A stretch of DNA of 64,000 bases. Source: Flavobacterium cauense R2A-7 (GTDB taxonomy: Bacteria > Bacteroidota > Bacteroidia > Flavobacteriales > Flavobacteriaceae). The notes under the pieces were generated by a model. It had not been told where the DNA came from, ran no database searches, and was given only the letters and a program-made list of their open reading frames with translations. The position numbers and the translations under genes are program-made. Positions 25,466-32,578 of this stretch are shown piece by piece (positions within the stretch are counted from its first letter, which is position 1; every line of letters begins with the position of its first letter). The stretch spans positions 1 through 64,000 of the forward strand of contig NZ_AVBI01000004.1 in the NCBI RefSeq assembly GCF_000498475.1, given 5' to 3'.

Positions 25466-26023
25466 TTAAAAAATTAAAGGTAAAAGGAAATGTGCCATAA
25501 TCAGACCTCCAATAAAAAAGCCGATTACAGCTATTAAGGAAGGTTTTTGAAAGTTACTCAATCCCGAAATCGCATGTCCGGAAGTACAACCTCCCGCGTA
25601 ACGCGTTCCGAATCCAATCAACAATCCTCCAAAAAACAAAATTAAAATTGTTTTAGGTGTTTTAATCGCTTCCCATCCAAACAAACTATCCGGTCCTAAC
25701 TTTCCGTTTGGCGCTTCAATATTCATGGCTGCCAATTGTTCGATAGTTTTGGGATTCAATTGTACACCGCTTCCGTCACTTAAAAAATGTACCGCTACAA
25801 ATCCGCCTAAAATCGCACCAAAAACAACGGCAAGATTCCATTTCTGCTCGCGCCAGTCGAATTTAAAAAAATCAACATTCTTCCCGGCTCCCGCAATGGT
25901 ACAAAGTGTTCTTAAATTCGAAGACATTCCAAAAGATTTTCCGAAAAAAATAAGTGTGAGCATCACTGCACCAATTAAAAACCCTGAAATATACCAAGGC
26001 CAGGTTCCGTAAAATGAATACAT
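25466..26023 (-). CDS. YeeE/YedE-family membrane protein (large subunit)
   Basis: This 185-residue protein has about five transmembrane helices and the signature FGTRYAGGCTSGHAISGLS, whose Cys is the conserved sulfur-relay residue of YeeE proteins; a further Cys lies in LRTLCTIAGAGK. It pairs with the smaller protein encoded directly downstream. I start it at ATG 26021-26023 (MYSFYGTWPW); a GTG at 26044 would lie inside a putative -7 element (complement of 26044-26051). No rhodanese or sulfurtransferase gene is adjacent. Confidence 0.82.
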   Translation of the reverse strand: MYSFYGTWPWYISGFLIGAVMLTLIFFGKSFGMSSNLRTLCTIAGAGKNVDFFKFDWREQKWNLAVVFGAILGGFVAVHFLSDGSGVQLNPKTIEQLAAMNIEAPNGKLGPDSLFGWEAIKTPKTILILFFGGLLIGFGTRYAGGCTSGHAISGLSNFQKPSLIAVIGFFIGGLIMAHFLLPLIF

Positions 26024-26043
26024 AGCAATAATTTTGTTTTTCA

Positions 26044-26051
26044 CAAAAGTA
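26044..26051 (-). promoter_or_regulatory. Putative -7 element of the YeeE/YedE operon
   Basis: CAAAAGTA reads TACTTTTG on the minus strand. A TTG (complement of 26077-26079) is 25 bases away, slightly too far. Confidence 0.45.
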
Positions 26052-26194
26052 ATTATTGAACAGCTATTTTGCGTAACAAACCGAAAGATTTTTGTTTCTT
26101 CCGAAGAACTATCTAATTTTTCAGCATCAATAACCTGTTTTTTATTTTATCAGAAAAAATACTTTTTTGATGTGGGTTTCAATAAATAATCTTT

Positions 26195-26202
26195 TAATTT
26201 TG
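26195..26202 (+). promoter_or_regulatory. Putative -7 element of the DUF4199 gene
   Basis: TAATTTTG matches TAnnTTTG and is about 20 bases before the ATG at 26224. The nearest TTG is 25 bases upstream. Confidence 0.4.
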
Positions 26203-26223
26203 ATGCATTAAATCAAGTACTGA

Positions 26224-26700
26224 ATGAAAAACTATACGATTGAAATCAAATGGGCCCTTGTTTATGTTATAATATCTTTTATCTGGATATTTATCCAAAA
26301 GTATTTAGGCTTTTTTGATGAGAATATTTCAATGCATCTCTTCTTTTCCGTACTGATTGTTATCATTCTGATTCCTTTGTTCCTGTTGGCGCAAACCGAC
26401 AAAAAAAAGAATTTCCTGAACGGAAAAATGAGCTGGAAACAAGGTTTTATTTCCGGTGGAATCATCATTGTTATGGCAACGTTATTCGTACCTTTATTAC
26501 AATATCTGACGTACGAGGTAATCAATCCGGATTTTTTCTCCAAAACAATCGCTTTATATACGCAAAGCGGAAAAATGACCGCTATTGACGCTGCAACGCG
26601 TTTCAACTTGAAAAGTTATATCATACAAGGGGTTTCCGATAGTTTATCGTTCGGGATTATTTTTTCAGCGCTAACCGCATTCTTCACAAAATCAAAATAA
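26224..26700 (+). CDS. DUF4199 membrane protein
   Basis: This 158-residue protein has four transmembrane helices and the layout of DUF4199, including the KKNFLNGKMSWKQGFISG loop and the long periplasmic or cytosolic stretch before SYIIQGVSDSLSFG. These proteins are common in Bacteroidota and have no established function. Two bases separate it from the next lipoprotein gene, so the two form an operon closed by the terminator at 27195-27227. Confidence 0.78.
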   Translation: MKNYTIEIKWALVYVIISFIWIFIQKYLGFFDENISMHLFFSVLIVIILIPLFLLAQTDKKKNFLNGKMSWKQGFISGGIIIVMATLFVPLLQYLTYEVINPDFFSKTIALYTQSGKMTAIDAATRFNLKSYIIQGVSDSLSFGIIFSALTAFFTKSK

Positions 26701-26702
26701 TT

Positions 26703-27167
26703 ATGTTCAAAAAAGCACTGCTATTCCATTTGATTTTATTGTGTTTTGCATCCTGTATCAGCACAAAGTCAACTATTAAAAACATCGATAGTTCGGCTAT
26801 CAAACCTGTAGTAAAAGATGAAGCGTACGTTCTGAAAGAATATGCCGACACCAAAAAATACGGTTACGATCAGGATTACCCCATCAACATTGGTGTCCTT
26901 ACTGATAAAAGTGAAAGTGTTTACGTGGGTTATTTTTTCAATGGAATAACCGGTCCAAACGGTGAAGCGCTGACTTACAAAAAAACCGACAGCTGTTGCC
27001 CGTTTCCAACAAAGTTTAACAAATTGGGCGGTGGTTTATTATCCATTTATGAAGTTACCTGGAAAGGACAGTCAAAACCGGTACAACTGTACTTCAATAT
27101 TTATGAAAGAGGTAAGATTGTTTGCCCGATTGGCTTTAAAATTAAAAATGTTCCACAAAATCGTTAA
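26703..27167 (+). CDS. Lipoprotein of unknown function next to kdsA
   Basis: This 154-residue protein has a lipoprotein signal (FKKALLFHLILLCFASC, Cys about 18) and a beta-rich body with KTDSCCPFPTKFNKLGGGLL and YFNIYERGKIVCPIGFK. Cys pairs (CCPF, IVCP) may form disulfides. I recall that similar proteins are sometimes annotated as KDO-8-phosphate aldolase because of their place beside kdsA; nothing in the sequence supports enzymatic activity of that kind. It is in an operon with the DUF4199 gene and ends just before a terminator. Confidence 0.7.
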   Translation: MFKKALLFHLILLCFASCISTKSTIKNIDSSAIKPVVKDEAYVLKEYADTKKYGYDQDYPINIGVLTDKSESVYVGYFFNGITGPNGEALTYKKTDSCCPFPTKFNKLGGGLLSIYEVTWKGQSKPVQLYFNIYERGKIVCPIGFKIKNVPQNR

Positions 27168-27194
27168 CAATTTTAAGAATTTTATAAGATTTCA

Positions 27195-27227
27195 AACCTT
27201 CTAACCCGTTCATTAGAAGGTTTTTTT
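27195..27227 (+). terminator. Terminator before kdsA
   Basis: AACCTTCTAA (27195-27204) pairs with TTAGAAGGTT (27213-27222), then a T-run. It separates the lipoprotein gene from the kdsA transcript. Confidence 0.85.
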
Positions 27228-27231
27228 ATTA

Positions 27232-27239
27232 TATCTTTG
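27232..27239 (+). promoter_or_regulatory. Putative -7 element of kdsA
   Basis: TATCTTTG matches TAnnTTTG, 21 bases before the ATG at 27261. No -33 TTG at the expected distance; the preceding terminator occupies that place. Confidence 0.5.
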
Positions 27240-27260
27240 CATCACTTTTTAGATACAACT

Positions 27261-28079
27261 ATGAATTTACAGAACATACCTCAAATTAAACATACCGATA
27301 GCGGTAATTTCTTTCTTTTAGCCGGACCTTGTGCCATCGAAGGAGAAGAAATGGCAATGCGAATTGCCGAAAAAACAGTTGCCGTAACAGACAAACTGAA
27401 AATTCCTTACGTTTTCAAAGGCTCATTCAAAAAAGCCAACCGTTCCCGAATTGACAGTTTTACAGGAATCGGAGATGAGAAAGCGCTTAAAATTTTAGAA
27501 AAGGTTTCCAAAGAATTCGGCGTACCCACTGTAACCGACATTCACACCAATGAAGATGCGGTAATGGCTGCGGCTTATGTTGATATCTTACAGATTCCTG
27601 CCTTTTTGGTTCGTCAGACAGATTTAGTTGTGGCTGCTGCCAATACCGGAAAAACCGTAAACTTGAAAAAAGGACAATTCATGAGTCCGGAAAGCATGAA
27701 ACACGCGGTTCAGAAAGTAATCGACTGCAACAACCATAACGTAATGGTGACCGACAGAGGTACCATGTTCGGTTATCAGGATATGATTGTGGATTACAGA
27801 GGCATTCCTACCATGCAGGATTTTGCCACTACCGTTCTGGATGTTACTCATTCTTTACAGCAACCCAATCAAATGGTGGGCGTTACCGGTGGTCGTCCTG
27901 AAATGATTGAAACCATTGCCAAAGCAGGTATCGCTGTAGGTGTTGACGGGATTTTCATCGAAACCCATTTTGACCCGGCCAATGCGAAAAGTGACGGTGC
28001 CAACATGTTGCATTTAGATCTTTTCGAAGGTTTAATGACCAAATTAGTTGCCATAAGACAAACTATAAATCAATTTTAA
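27261..28079 (+). CDS. kdsA: 3-Deoxy-8-phosphooctulonate synthase
   Basis: KdsA condenses phosphoenolpyruvate and arabinose 5-phosphate to Kdo-8-phosphate for lipopolysaccharide. The 272-residue protein has LAGPCAIEGEE, FKKANRSRIDSFTG, VTDRGTMFGYQDM and GVTGGRPEMIETIAKAG. C24 in GPCAIE occupies the position of a metal ligand in metal-dependent enzymes (Asn in the E. coli type); the DVTHS His, FIETH Glu and following SDG Asp complete the set, so a metal-dependent KDO8PS is predicted. ATG at 27261 is chosen because the longer frame spans the -7 element. Confidence 0.92.
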   Translation: MNLQNIPQIKHTDSGNFFLLAGPCAIEGEEMAMRIAEKTVAVTDKLKIPYVFKGSFKKANRSRIDSFTGIGDEKALKILEKVSKEFGVPTVTDIHTNEDAVMAAAYVDILQIPAFLVRQTDLVVAAANTGKTVNLKKGQFMSPESMKHAVQKVIDCNNHNVMVTDRGTMFGYQDMIVDYRGIPTMQDFATTVLDVTHSLQQPNQMVGVTGGRPEMIETIAKAGIAVGVDGIFIETHFDPANAKSDGANMLHLDLFEGLMTKLVAIRQTINQF

Positions 28080-28101
28080 TACAAATAAAACTAACCTACT
28101 A

Positions 28102-28947
28102 ATGAAACATCCATTTTTGATGGTTGTGCTTCTTTTTAGTGTTTTTTCTCAGCACAGCATTGCTCAGGAAGCAAATGTTACCCCAGAAAAATTCACTGCG
28201 CATAACAAAGGAAAAATCTACTTTTATTGGGGTGGAAACCGTGAACGGTATTCGAAATCGGATATTACCTTTAAAGGAGAAGATTATAATTTCACGCTTC
28301 AGAATGTAGAAGCGCACGACAAACCAAAAGGATGGCACATCGATTATATCAATCCCGGCAGAATGACCATTCCGCAAACCAACTTCCGTTTAGGCTATTT
28401 CATTACGGACAAATACAATATTTCTATTGGGGTTGATCATATGAAATATGTAATGTATCAGGACAAAGCAGTTGATTATAACGGTTATTATCCAAATCCG
28501 GGAACGTATGGTGAAACCCTTCCGAACGGACAGGTATTGTTAACCGAAGATTTCCTAACGTTTGAACACACTGATGGTTTAAATTATGTAAATACCGAAT
28601 TTTCGCGTGTAGACGATGTTTCGAAATACCTGACCATCGGAAATACCGATAAAATCCAGGTGAATGTTACCGAAGGAATTGGCGGAGGTATTTTGTATCC
28701 TAAAACAAATGCCAAAGTATTAGGGAAAGCGCGCCATGACGATTTTCATATTTCCGGATATGGTGTGGCAGCTAAAGTCGGACTGAATGTAACTTTTTTC
28801 AAGTATTTCTTCGTTCAGACAGAGCTTAAAGGCGGTTACATTAACATGAACGATATCCGAACAACCCACAGTGGTGCAGACACTGCTTCACAGGAATTTT
28901 TCTTCATTCAGCATATTATTGCTTTTGGAGGCGTTTTTAAAATCTAA
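28102..28947 (+). CDS. Exported beta-rich protein, probable outer-membrane barrel
   Basis: This 281-residue protein has a signal peptide (MKHPFLMVVLLFSVFSQHSIAQ) and alternating amphipathic strands: IYFYWGGNRERYSKSDI, FRLGYFITDKYNISIGVD, GVAAKVGLNVTFFKYFFVQTELKGG and a last hydrophobic strand ending GGVFKI. Such a pattern is typical of small outer-membrane barrels. The family is known in Flavobacteria only as hypothetical. It follows kdsA by 22 bases and may be cotranscribed, ending at the hairpin at 28967-28999. Confidence 0.7.
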   Translation: MKHPFLMVVLLFSVFSQHSIAQEANVTPEKFTAHNKGKIYFYWGGNRERYSKSDITFKGEDYNFTLQNVEAHDKPKGWHIDYINPGRMTIPQTNFRLGYFITDKYNISIGVDHMKYVMYQDKAVDYNGYYPNPGTYGETLPNGQVLLTEDFLTFEHTDGLNYVNTEFSRVDDVSKYLTIGNTDKIQVNVTEGIGGGILYPKTNAKVLGKARHDDFHISGYGVAAKVGLNVTFFKYFFVQTELKGGYINMNDIRTTHSGADTASQEFFFIQHIIAFGGVFKI

Positions 28948-28966
28948 TTCTTTTGATTACAAATAC

Positions 28967-28999
28967 AAAAGGCTTTCAGAAATGGGAGCCTTTTTTTTT
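28967..28999 (+). terminator. Terminator after the barrel protein gene
   Basis: AAAAGGCT (28967-28974) pairs with AGCCTTTT (28987-28994), then a T-run. The convergent DUF1801-like gene ends nearby. Confidence 0.75.
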
Positions 29000-29348
29000 A
29001 GGGATACAACCTACTCGCCTCTTCGAGTACCGCAATCAAAACGTCATTTTCTATTTCTTCCAATGAAAAATACCGAAGCGATTTTACAGTATTCCTCTTT
29101 TCGTCAACAAGCTTGTCCAAATGTTGCGTGAGCTGAAAACCCTTGGCAAAACCAACATCCACAAATCCCTTTTTATGATTGGGCGCCAAATACACAAACG
29201 GTTTCTTTTTGTAATAAACATAAGGAATCCCCCATTTAAACAGCAATTCTGCTTCGGGCACTTCTTTGTGTAATGTATCCAAAACGCAAAGCATAATGTC
29301 CTTGTACTTTTGCGGTTGTTTATAAATATATTCTTCAGACGGTTTCAT
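28998..29348 (-). CDS. DUF1801-family protein
   Basis: This 116-residue cytosolic protein (MKPSEEYIYKQPQKYKDIM...) has the YdhG/DUF1801 fold: ELLFKWGIPYVYYKKKPFVYLAPNHKKGFVDVGF. The family has a TBP-like fold and no established function. ATG at 29346-29348 is chosen over an earlier start. It is a single minus-strand gene, divergent from the membrane protein of the winged-helix operon. A second protein of related fold is encoded at 38.3 kb. Confidence 0.78.
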   Translation of the reverse strand: MKPSEEYIYKQPQKYKDIMLCVLDTLHKEVPEAELLFKWGIPYVYYKKKPFVYLAPNHKKGFVDVGFAKGFQLTQHLDKLVDEKRNTVKSLRYFSLEEIENDVLIAVLEEASRLYP

Positions 29349-29373
29349 TCTATAAAAATATTCAAAAAAAATC

Positions 29374-29404
29374 TTGTCCAATTAAAAAATTATACATTAC
29401 TTTG
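29374..29404 (+). promoter_or_regulatory. Promoter of the winged-helix/CreD operon
   Basis: TTG (29374-29376), a 20-base spacer and TTACTTTG (29397-29404, one mismatch to TAnnTTTG). The -7 element is overlapped by operator copy 1. Confidence 0.55.
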
Positions 29405-29420
29405 TTTTTCAAAGTACTTT
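29399..29420 (+). promoter_or_regulatory. Operator-like repeat, copy 1
   Basis: ACTTTG, three variable bases (TTT), then TTCAAAGTACTTT. An identical pattern (apart from the three variable bases) recurs at 31014-31035. Each copy contains ACTTTG/CAAAGT as an inverted repeat and the perfect palindrome AAAGTACTTT. It covers the -7 element and the start site of the operon. Confidence 0.7.
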
Positions 29421-29422
29421 AT

Positions 29423-30031
29423 ATGGATACGCAGAATTATTTACAAGATTTAAAAGAAATTAAAGAGTTGATGAACAAATCGACCCTGTTTATTTCTTTA
29501 AGCGGTTTATCGGGTATTCTGGCCGGAATTTATGCCTTAATAGGCGCTGCTGTGGTGTATTATCTAATAGAAAACCATGAAGGGTATTACATTACTTTGG
29601 AAAGCAAAACTTTTAAACTAATTGTACTTACCGCAATGGTTGTCCTTTTGGCTTCTTTAGTAACAGCGTATGTTATGACCGTAAATAAAGCAACCAAAGC
29701 GGGTGAAAAAATGTGGAATTCTGCATCAAAAAGATTGCTGATTAATTTTTTAATTCCGCTGATTACCGGTGGTATTTTTGCGCTTCTTTTATTGCGTAAC
29801 GGTTCTTACGGATTAGTAGCTCCAGTAACCTTAATTTTTTATGGTTTAGCGTGTGTAAATGCCAGTAAATATACGTTGAGAGATGTTCGCTATCTTGGAA
29901 TAACCGAAATTATTTTGGGATTGCTGGCCGTTGAATTTTCGGGTTACGGATTGTATTTTTGGGTTTTAGGATTTGGTGTTTGTCATATCGTTTACGGTTC
30001 GCTTATGCACTTTAAATACGATAGAAAATAA
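29423..30031 (+). CDS. Six-helix membrane protein of the winged-helix/CreD operon
   Basis: This 202-residue protein has a short cytosolic N-terminus (MDTQNYLQDLKEIKELMNKS) and six transmembrane helices, ending HFKYDRK. No domain with known function is recognised. It is the first gene of an operon with a YiiX-like hydrolase, a winged-helix regulator and CreD. A single base separates it from the YiiX-like gene. ATG at 29423 is chosen because an earlier start lies inside operator copy 1. Confidence 0.75.
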   Translation: MDTQNYLQDLKEIKELMNKSTLFISLSGLSGILAGIYALIGAAVVYYLIENHEGYYITLESKTFKLIVLTAMVVLLASLVTAYVMTVNKATKAGEKMWNSASKRLLINFLIPLITGGIFALLLLRNGSYGLVAPVTLIFYGLACVNASKYTLRDVRYLGITEIILGLLAVEFSGYGLYFWVLGFGVCHIVYGSLMHFKYDRK

Positions 30032-30032
30032 C

Positions 30033-30701
30033 ATGAAAAAGTTATTGATTTTCATACTTCTTGCCGTACTCACAATTTTTGCATTTGGATATTACAATGC
30101 AATTTTAGTTGATGACGCTTTTGTAGAATTAGAAACAAAATCTTTAAGTTTGCTGAAAGAAGGAGATATCATTTTTCAAACATCTAAATCAGAACAGAGT
30201 GAAGCAGTAAGCATCGCAACAAAATCCAAATTTTCACATTGTGGAATACTTTACATATCCGATGGAAAAAAATATGTTTTCGAAGCAGTTCAGCCCGTAA
30301 AACTGACACCTTTGGAAGAATGGATTTCCCAAGGAAAAGAACGTAGTTTTTTAGTAAAACGTTTAAAAAACGCCAAATCCGTTTTAACCGATGCCACGCT
30401 TTTAAAGATGAAACAAAAAGGCCAGCATTATTTAAATAAAAACTACGATTTGTATTTTGAATGGTCTGACGAAAAAATATATTGTTCTGAATTGGTTTGG
30501 AAAATTTACAAACAAGGTGCCGGAATTGAGTTGTGTCCGTTTCAAAAGCTTAAAGATTTCAATTTAGAAAACCCAACGGTTCAGGAAATAATGAAAAAAA
30601 GATATGGCAATACAATCCCTCATAACGAGAAAGTTATTGCCCCATCGCAAATTGCGAATGCTGTAGCGTTGGAAACTGTAATCGATACGTATAAATTTTG
30701 A
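30033..30701 (+). CDS. YiiX-like permuted papain-fold (NlpC/P60) hydrolase
   Basis: This 222-residue protein has an N-terminal membrane anchor (MKKLLIFILLAVLTIFAFGYY) and the circularly permuted NlpC/P60 layout of the YiiX/YebB family: the His comes first (FSHCGILY, H69) and the nucleophile later (YCSELVWKIY, C151), with GDIIFQTS marking the start of the fold. Such enzymes are thought to act on lipids or peptides at the membrane; the substrate here is unknown. Its place between a membrane protein and a winged-helix gene, with CreD downstream, suggests an envelope role. ATG at 30033 is chosen. Confidence 0.8.
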   Translation: MKKLLIFILLAVLTIFAFGYYNAILVDDAFVELETKSLSLLKEGDIIFQTSKSEQSEAVSIATKSKFSHCGILYISDGKKYVFEAVQPVKLTPLEEWISQGKERSFLVKRLKNAKSVLTDATLLKMKQKGQHYLNKNYDLYFEWSDEKIYCSELVWKIYKQGAGIELCPFQKLKDFNLENPTVQEIMKKRYGNTIPHNEKVIAPSQIANAVALETVIDTYKF

Positions 30702-30994
30702 AAAACATCATCCAAAATATAAACAAAGCTTTTGACCATAGAATCCGACTGGGTATCATGTCGATTTTAATGGTTAACGAATCGGCTGATTTCAGTACGC
30801 TTAAAGAACTTTTAGGTGTTACTGACGGAAATTTGGCCAGTCACACAAAAGCTTTGGAAGCCGAAAATTATATTAGTGTGGAAAAACAATTCATCGGAAA
30901 AAAACCCAACACCAGCTACAAAGCAACCCAAGAAGGTCGCAATGCTTTTAAAAATCATATCGAAGCACTTGAAAAATTAATACAGCAATCGTAA
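30698..30994 (+). CDS. Small winged-helix transcriptional regulator
   Basis: The 98-residue protein is a bare winged-helix domain of the HTH_27 type (RLGIMSILMVNESADFSTLKELLGV, recognition helix about TDGNLASHTKALE, wing KKPNTSYKATQEG). The start is TTG at 30698, overlapping the stop of the YiiX-like gene (TTGA), which implies translational coupling. No effector domain is present. It is the natural candidate to bind the operator-like repeats at 29399-29420 and 31014-31035, and so to repress its own operon; that link is inference. Confidence 0.82.
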   Translation: MKNIIQNINKAFDHRIRLGIMSILMVNESADFSTLKELLGVTDGNLASHTKALEAENYISVEKQFIGKKPNTSYKATQEGRNAFKNHIEALEKLIQQS

Positions 30995-31013
30995 GCTATT
31001 TTTTTATTCTTAA

Positions 31014-31035
31014 ACTTTGAAATTCAAAGTACTTT
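31014..31035 (+). promoter_or_regulatory. Operator-like repeat, copy 2
   Basis: ACTTTG, three variable bases (AAA), then TTCAAAGTACTTT, between the winged-helix gene and creD. A weak -7-like AAACTTTG (31012-31019) overlaps it, so creD may also have its own regulated promoter. Confidence 0.7.
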
Positions 31036-31056
31036 TAACCTAATCAATAAAACAAT

Positions 31057-32460
31057 ATGGAAATTCAAAATCACAATGCCATGGAGCACACAAATCAGAA
31101 TCAACCGATTCAAAACAATCAAAACAAAGGCTCGTTTTTGCAATCAACAACGGCAAAAATGATAATGGTAGGACTGCTTACGCTTGTTCTGCTAATCCCG
31201 CTTCAATATGTGAAGGAATTAATTTTTGAACGATCGGAACGTAAAAAAGAAGTGGTTAGTGAAGTAACCCAATTGTGGGGCGAAGACGTCTTTTTCTATG
31301 GTCCGATTCTGAAAGTTCCGTATAAAACATATACCGAAACTGCCGTTGTAGATTCCAAAACAAAACAAACTACTTTACAGCGAAGAGCCTACATCAATTA
31401 TGCTTTTTTCTTTCCGGACAAACTGAACAATACGTCTGATATCAAAAAAAACACTTCGCTGAAAAGAGGCATTTACAATAATGTGGTTTTCACGGCCAAC
31501 ATGAAATTCGATGGCGAATTCAGTCAGATTAACTTCCAAAAACTGGGCATTAAGGAAGAAGATGTGGTTTGGGAGAAAGCGGCTTTAATGGTAAAAACAA
31601 CCAATTTAAAAAGCATCAAAAGTGATTTAACCGTAAAATTAAACAATCAGTCGTTCGCATTCGAATCCAAAGAGGAAGAGGATAATTTTTACGGAACGCT
31701 GGAAACCGGCACTTTTGATTACAAAACATTGCTGAACAATAACAAACTGAATTTCAGTTTTACAATGAAATACAACGGAAGCAACAGTGTGAAATTCATC
31801 CCGGTTGGAAAAACAACGCACATCAGTTTAAATTCCGATTGGGATTCGCCAAGTTTTGAAGGCATGTTTGCCGCCAACGATACCACAAAATCCATCAGCA
31901 AAAAAGGGTTTCATGCCGATTGGAAAATTCTGCACATTAACCGTTCTTTTTCACAACAATATGATTCTAAAATTCCGAATTTAAACGATTATTCATTTGG
32001 AGTGAAACTGATTGAAACCGTAGACGAGTACCAACAAAACGAACGTGCATCGAAATACGGATTCCTGGTAATCGGACTTACTTTTCTGATCTTTTTCCTG
32101 ATTCAGTCGGTGAACAAAATCAACATTCATATTTTCCAGTATACAATGCTCGGACTGGCACTAATCATGTTCTATACCCTACTGATTTCAATCACGGAAC
32201 ATTCCAGTTTTTCATTGGCCTATCTGATTGCTTCGGTTGCCGTAATCGCAATGATTGTTTTGTATTCGGTGTCCATTCTGAAAACCAAAAAATTCCCGCT
32301 TTTCATCGGGTTAGCATTGAGCGGATTGTATGCCTTCATTTATGTAATCATCCAATTGGAAAATTACGCATTACTTGTGGGAAGCATCGGACTATTTGTA
32401 ATATTAGGAATAATCATGTATTTCTCGAGAAAAATCGACTGGAATAACAACAACAATTAA
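31057..32460 (+). CDS. creD: CreD-like inner-membrane protein
   Basis: This 467-residue protein matches the CreD family: an N-terminal transmembrane helix (about 28-45), a long periplasmic domain (LWGEDVFFYGPILKVPYK...), and six C-terminal helices (from GFLVIGLTFLIFFLIQSVN to the IGLFVILGIIMYFS end). CreD affects envelope integrity and beta-lactam or colicin response in enteric bacteria under CreBC; here no CreBC is present and the gene lies instead behind a winged-helix regulator. The operator copy 2 directly upstream suggests joint control with the first genes. Confidence 0.85.
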   Translation: MEIQNHNAMEHTNQNQPIQNNQNKGSFLQSTTAKMIMVGLLTLVLLIPLQYVKELIFERSERKKEVVSEVTQLWGEDVFFYGPILKVPYKTYTETAVVDSKTKQTTLQRRAYINYAFFFPDKLNNTSDIKKNTSLKRGIYNNVVFTANMKFDGEFSQINFQKLGIKEEDVVWEKAALMVKTTNLKSIKSDLTVKLNNQSFAFESKEEEDNFYGTLETGTFDYKTLLNNNKLNFSFTMKYNGSNSVKFIPVGKTTHISLNSDWDSPSFEGMFAANDTTKSISKKGFHADWKILHINRSFSQQYDSKIPNLNDYSFGVKLIETVDEYQQNERASKYGFLVIGLTFLIFFLIQSVNKINIHIFQYTMLGLALIMFYTLLISITEHSSFSLAYLIASVAVIAMIVLYSVSILKTKKFPLFIGLALSGLYAFIYVIIQLENYALLVGSIGLFVILGIIMYFSRKIDWNNNNN

Positions 32461-32467
32461 AACAACA

Positions 32468-32493
32468 GGCCCTGAGAAATCGGGGCTTTTTTT
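32468..32493 (+). terminator. Terminator of creD
   Basis: GCCCTGA (32469-32475) pairs with TCGGGGC (32480-32486, with one G-T pair) around GAAA, then a T-run. Confidence 0.8.
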
Positions 32494-32557
32494 ATCTTAA
32501 TTTCAGAAATAAAAAAGAATAACCATAATGTTTTTTTATCATCTTTGTGAAACGAAT

Positions 32558-32565
32558 TAAATTTG
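32558..32565 (+). promoter_or_regulatory. Putative -7 element of the TPR protein gene
   Basis: TAAATTTG matches TAnnTTTG, 13 bases before the ATG at 32579. Confidence 0.4.
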
Positions 32566-32578
32566 TAAATTCTTATTT

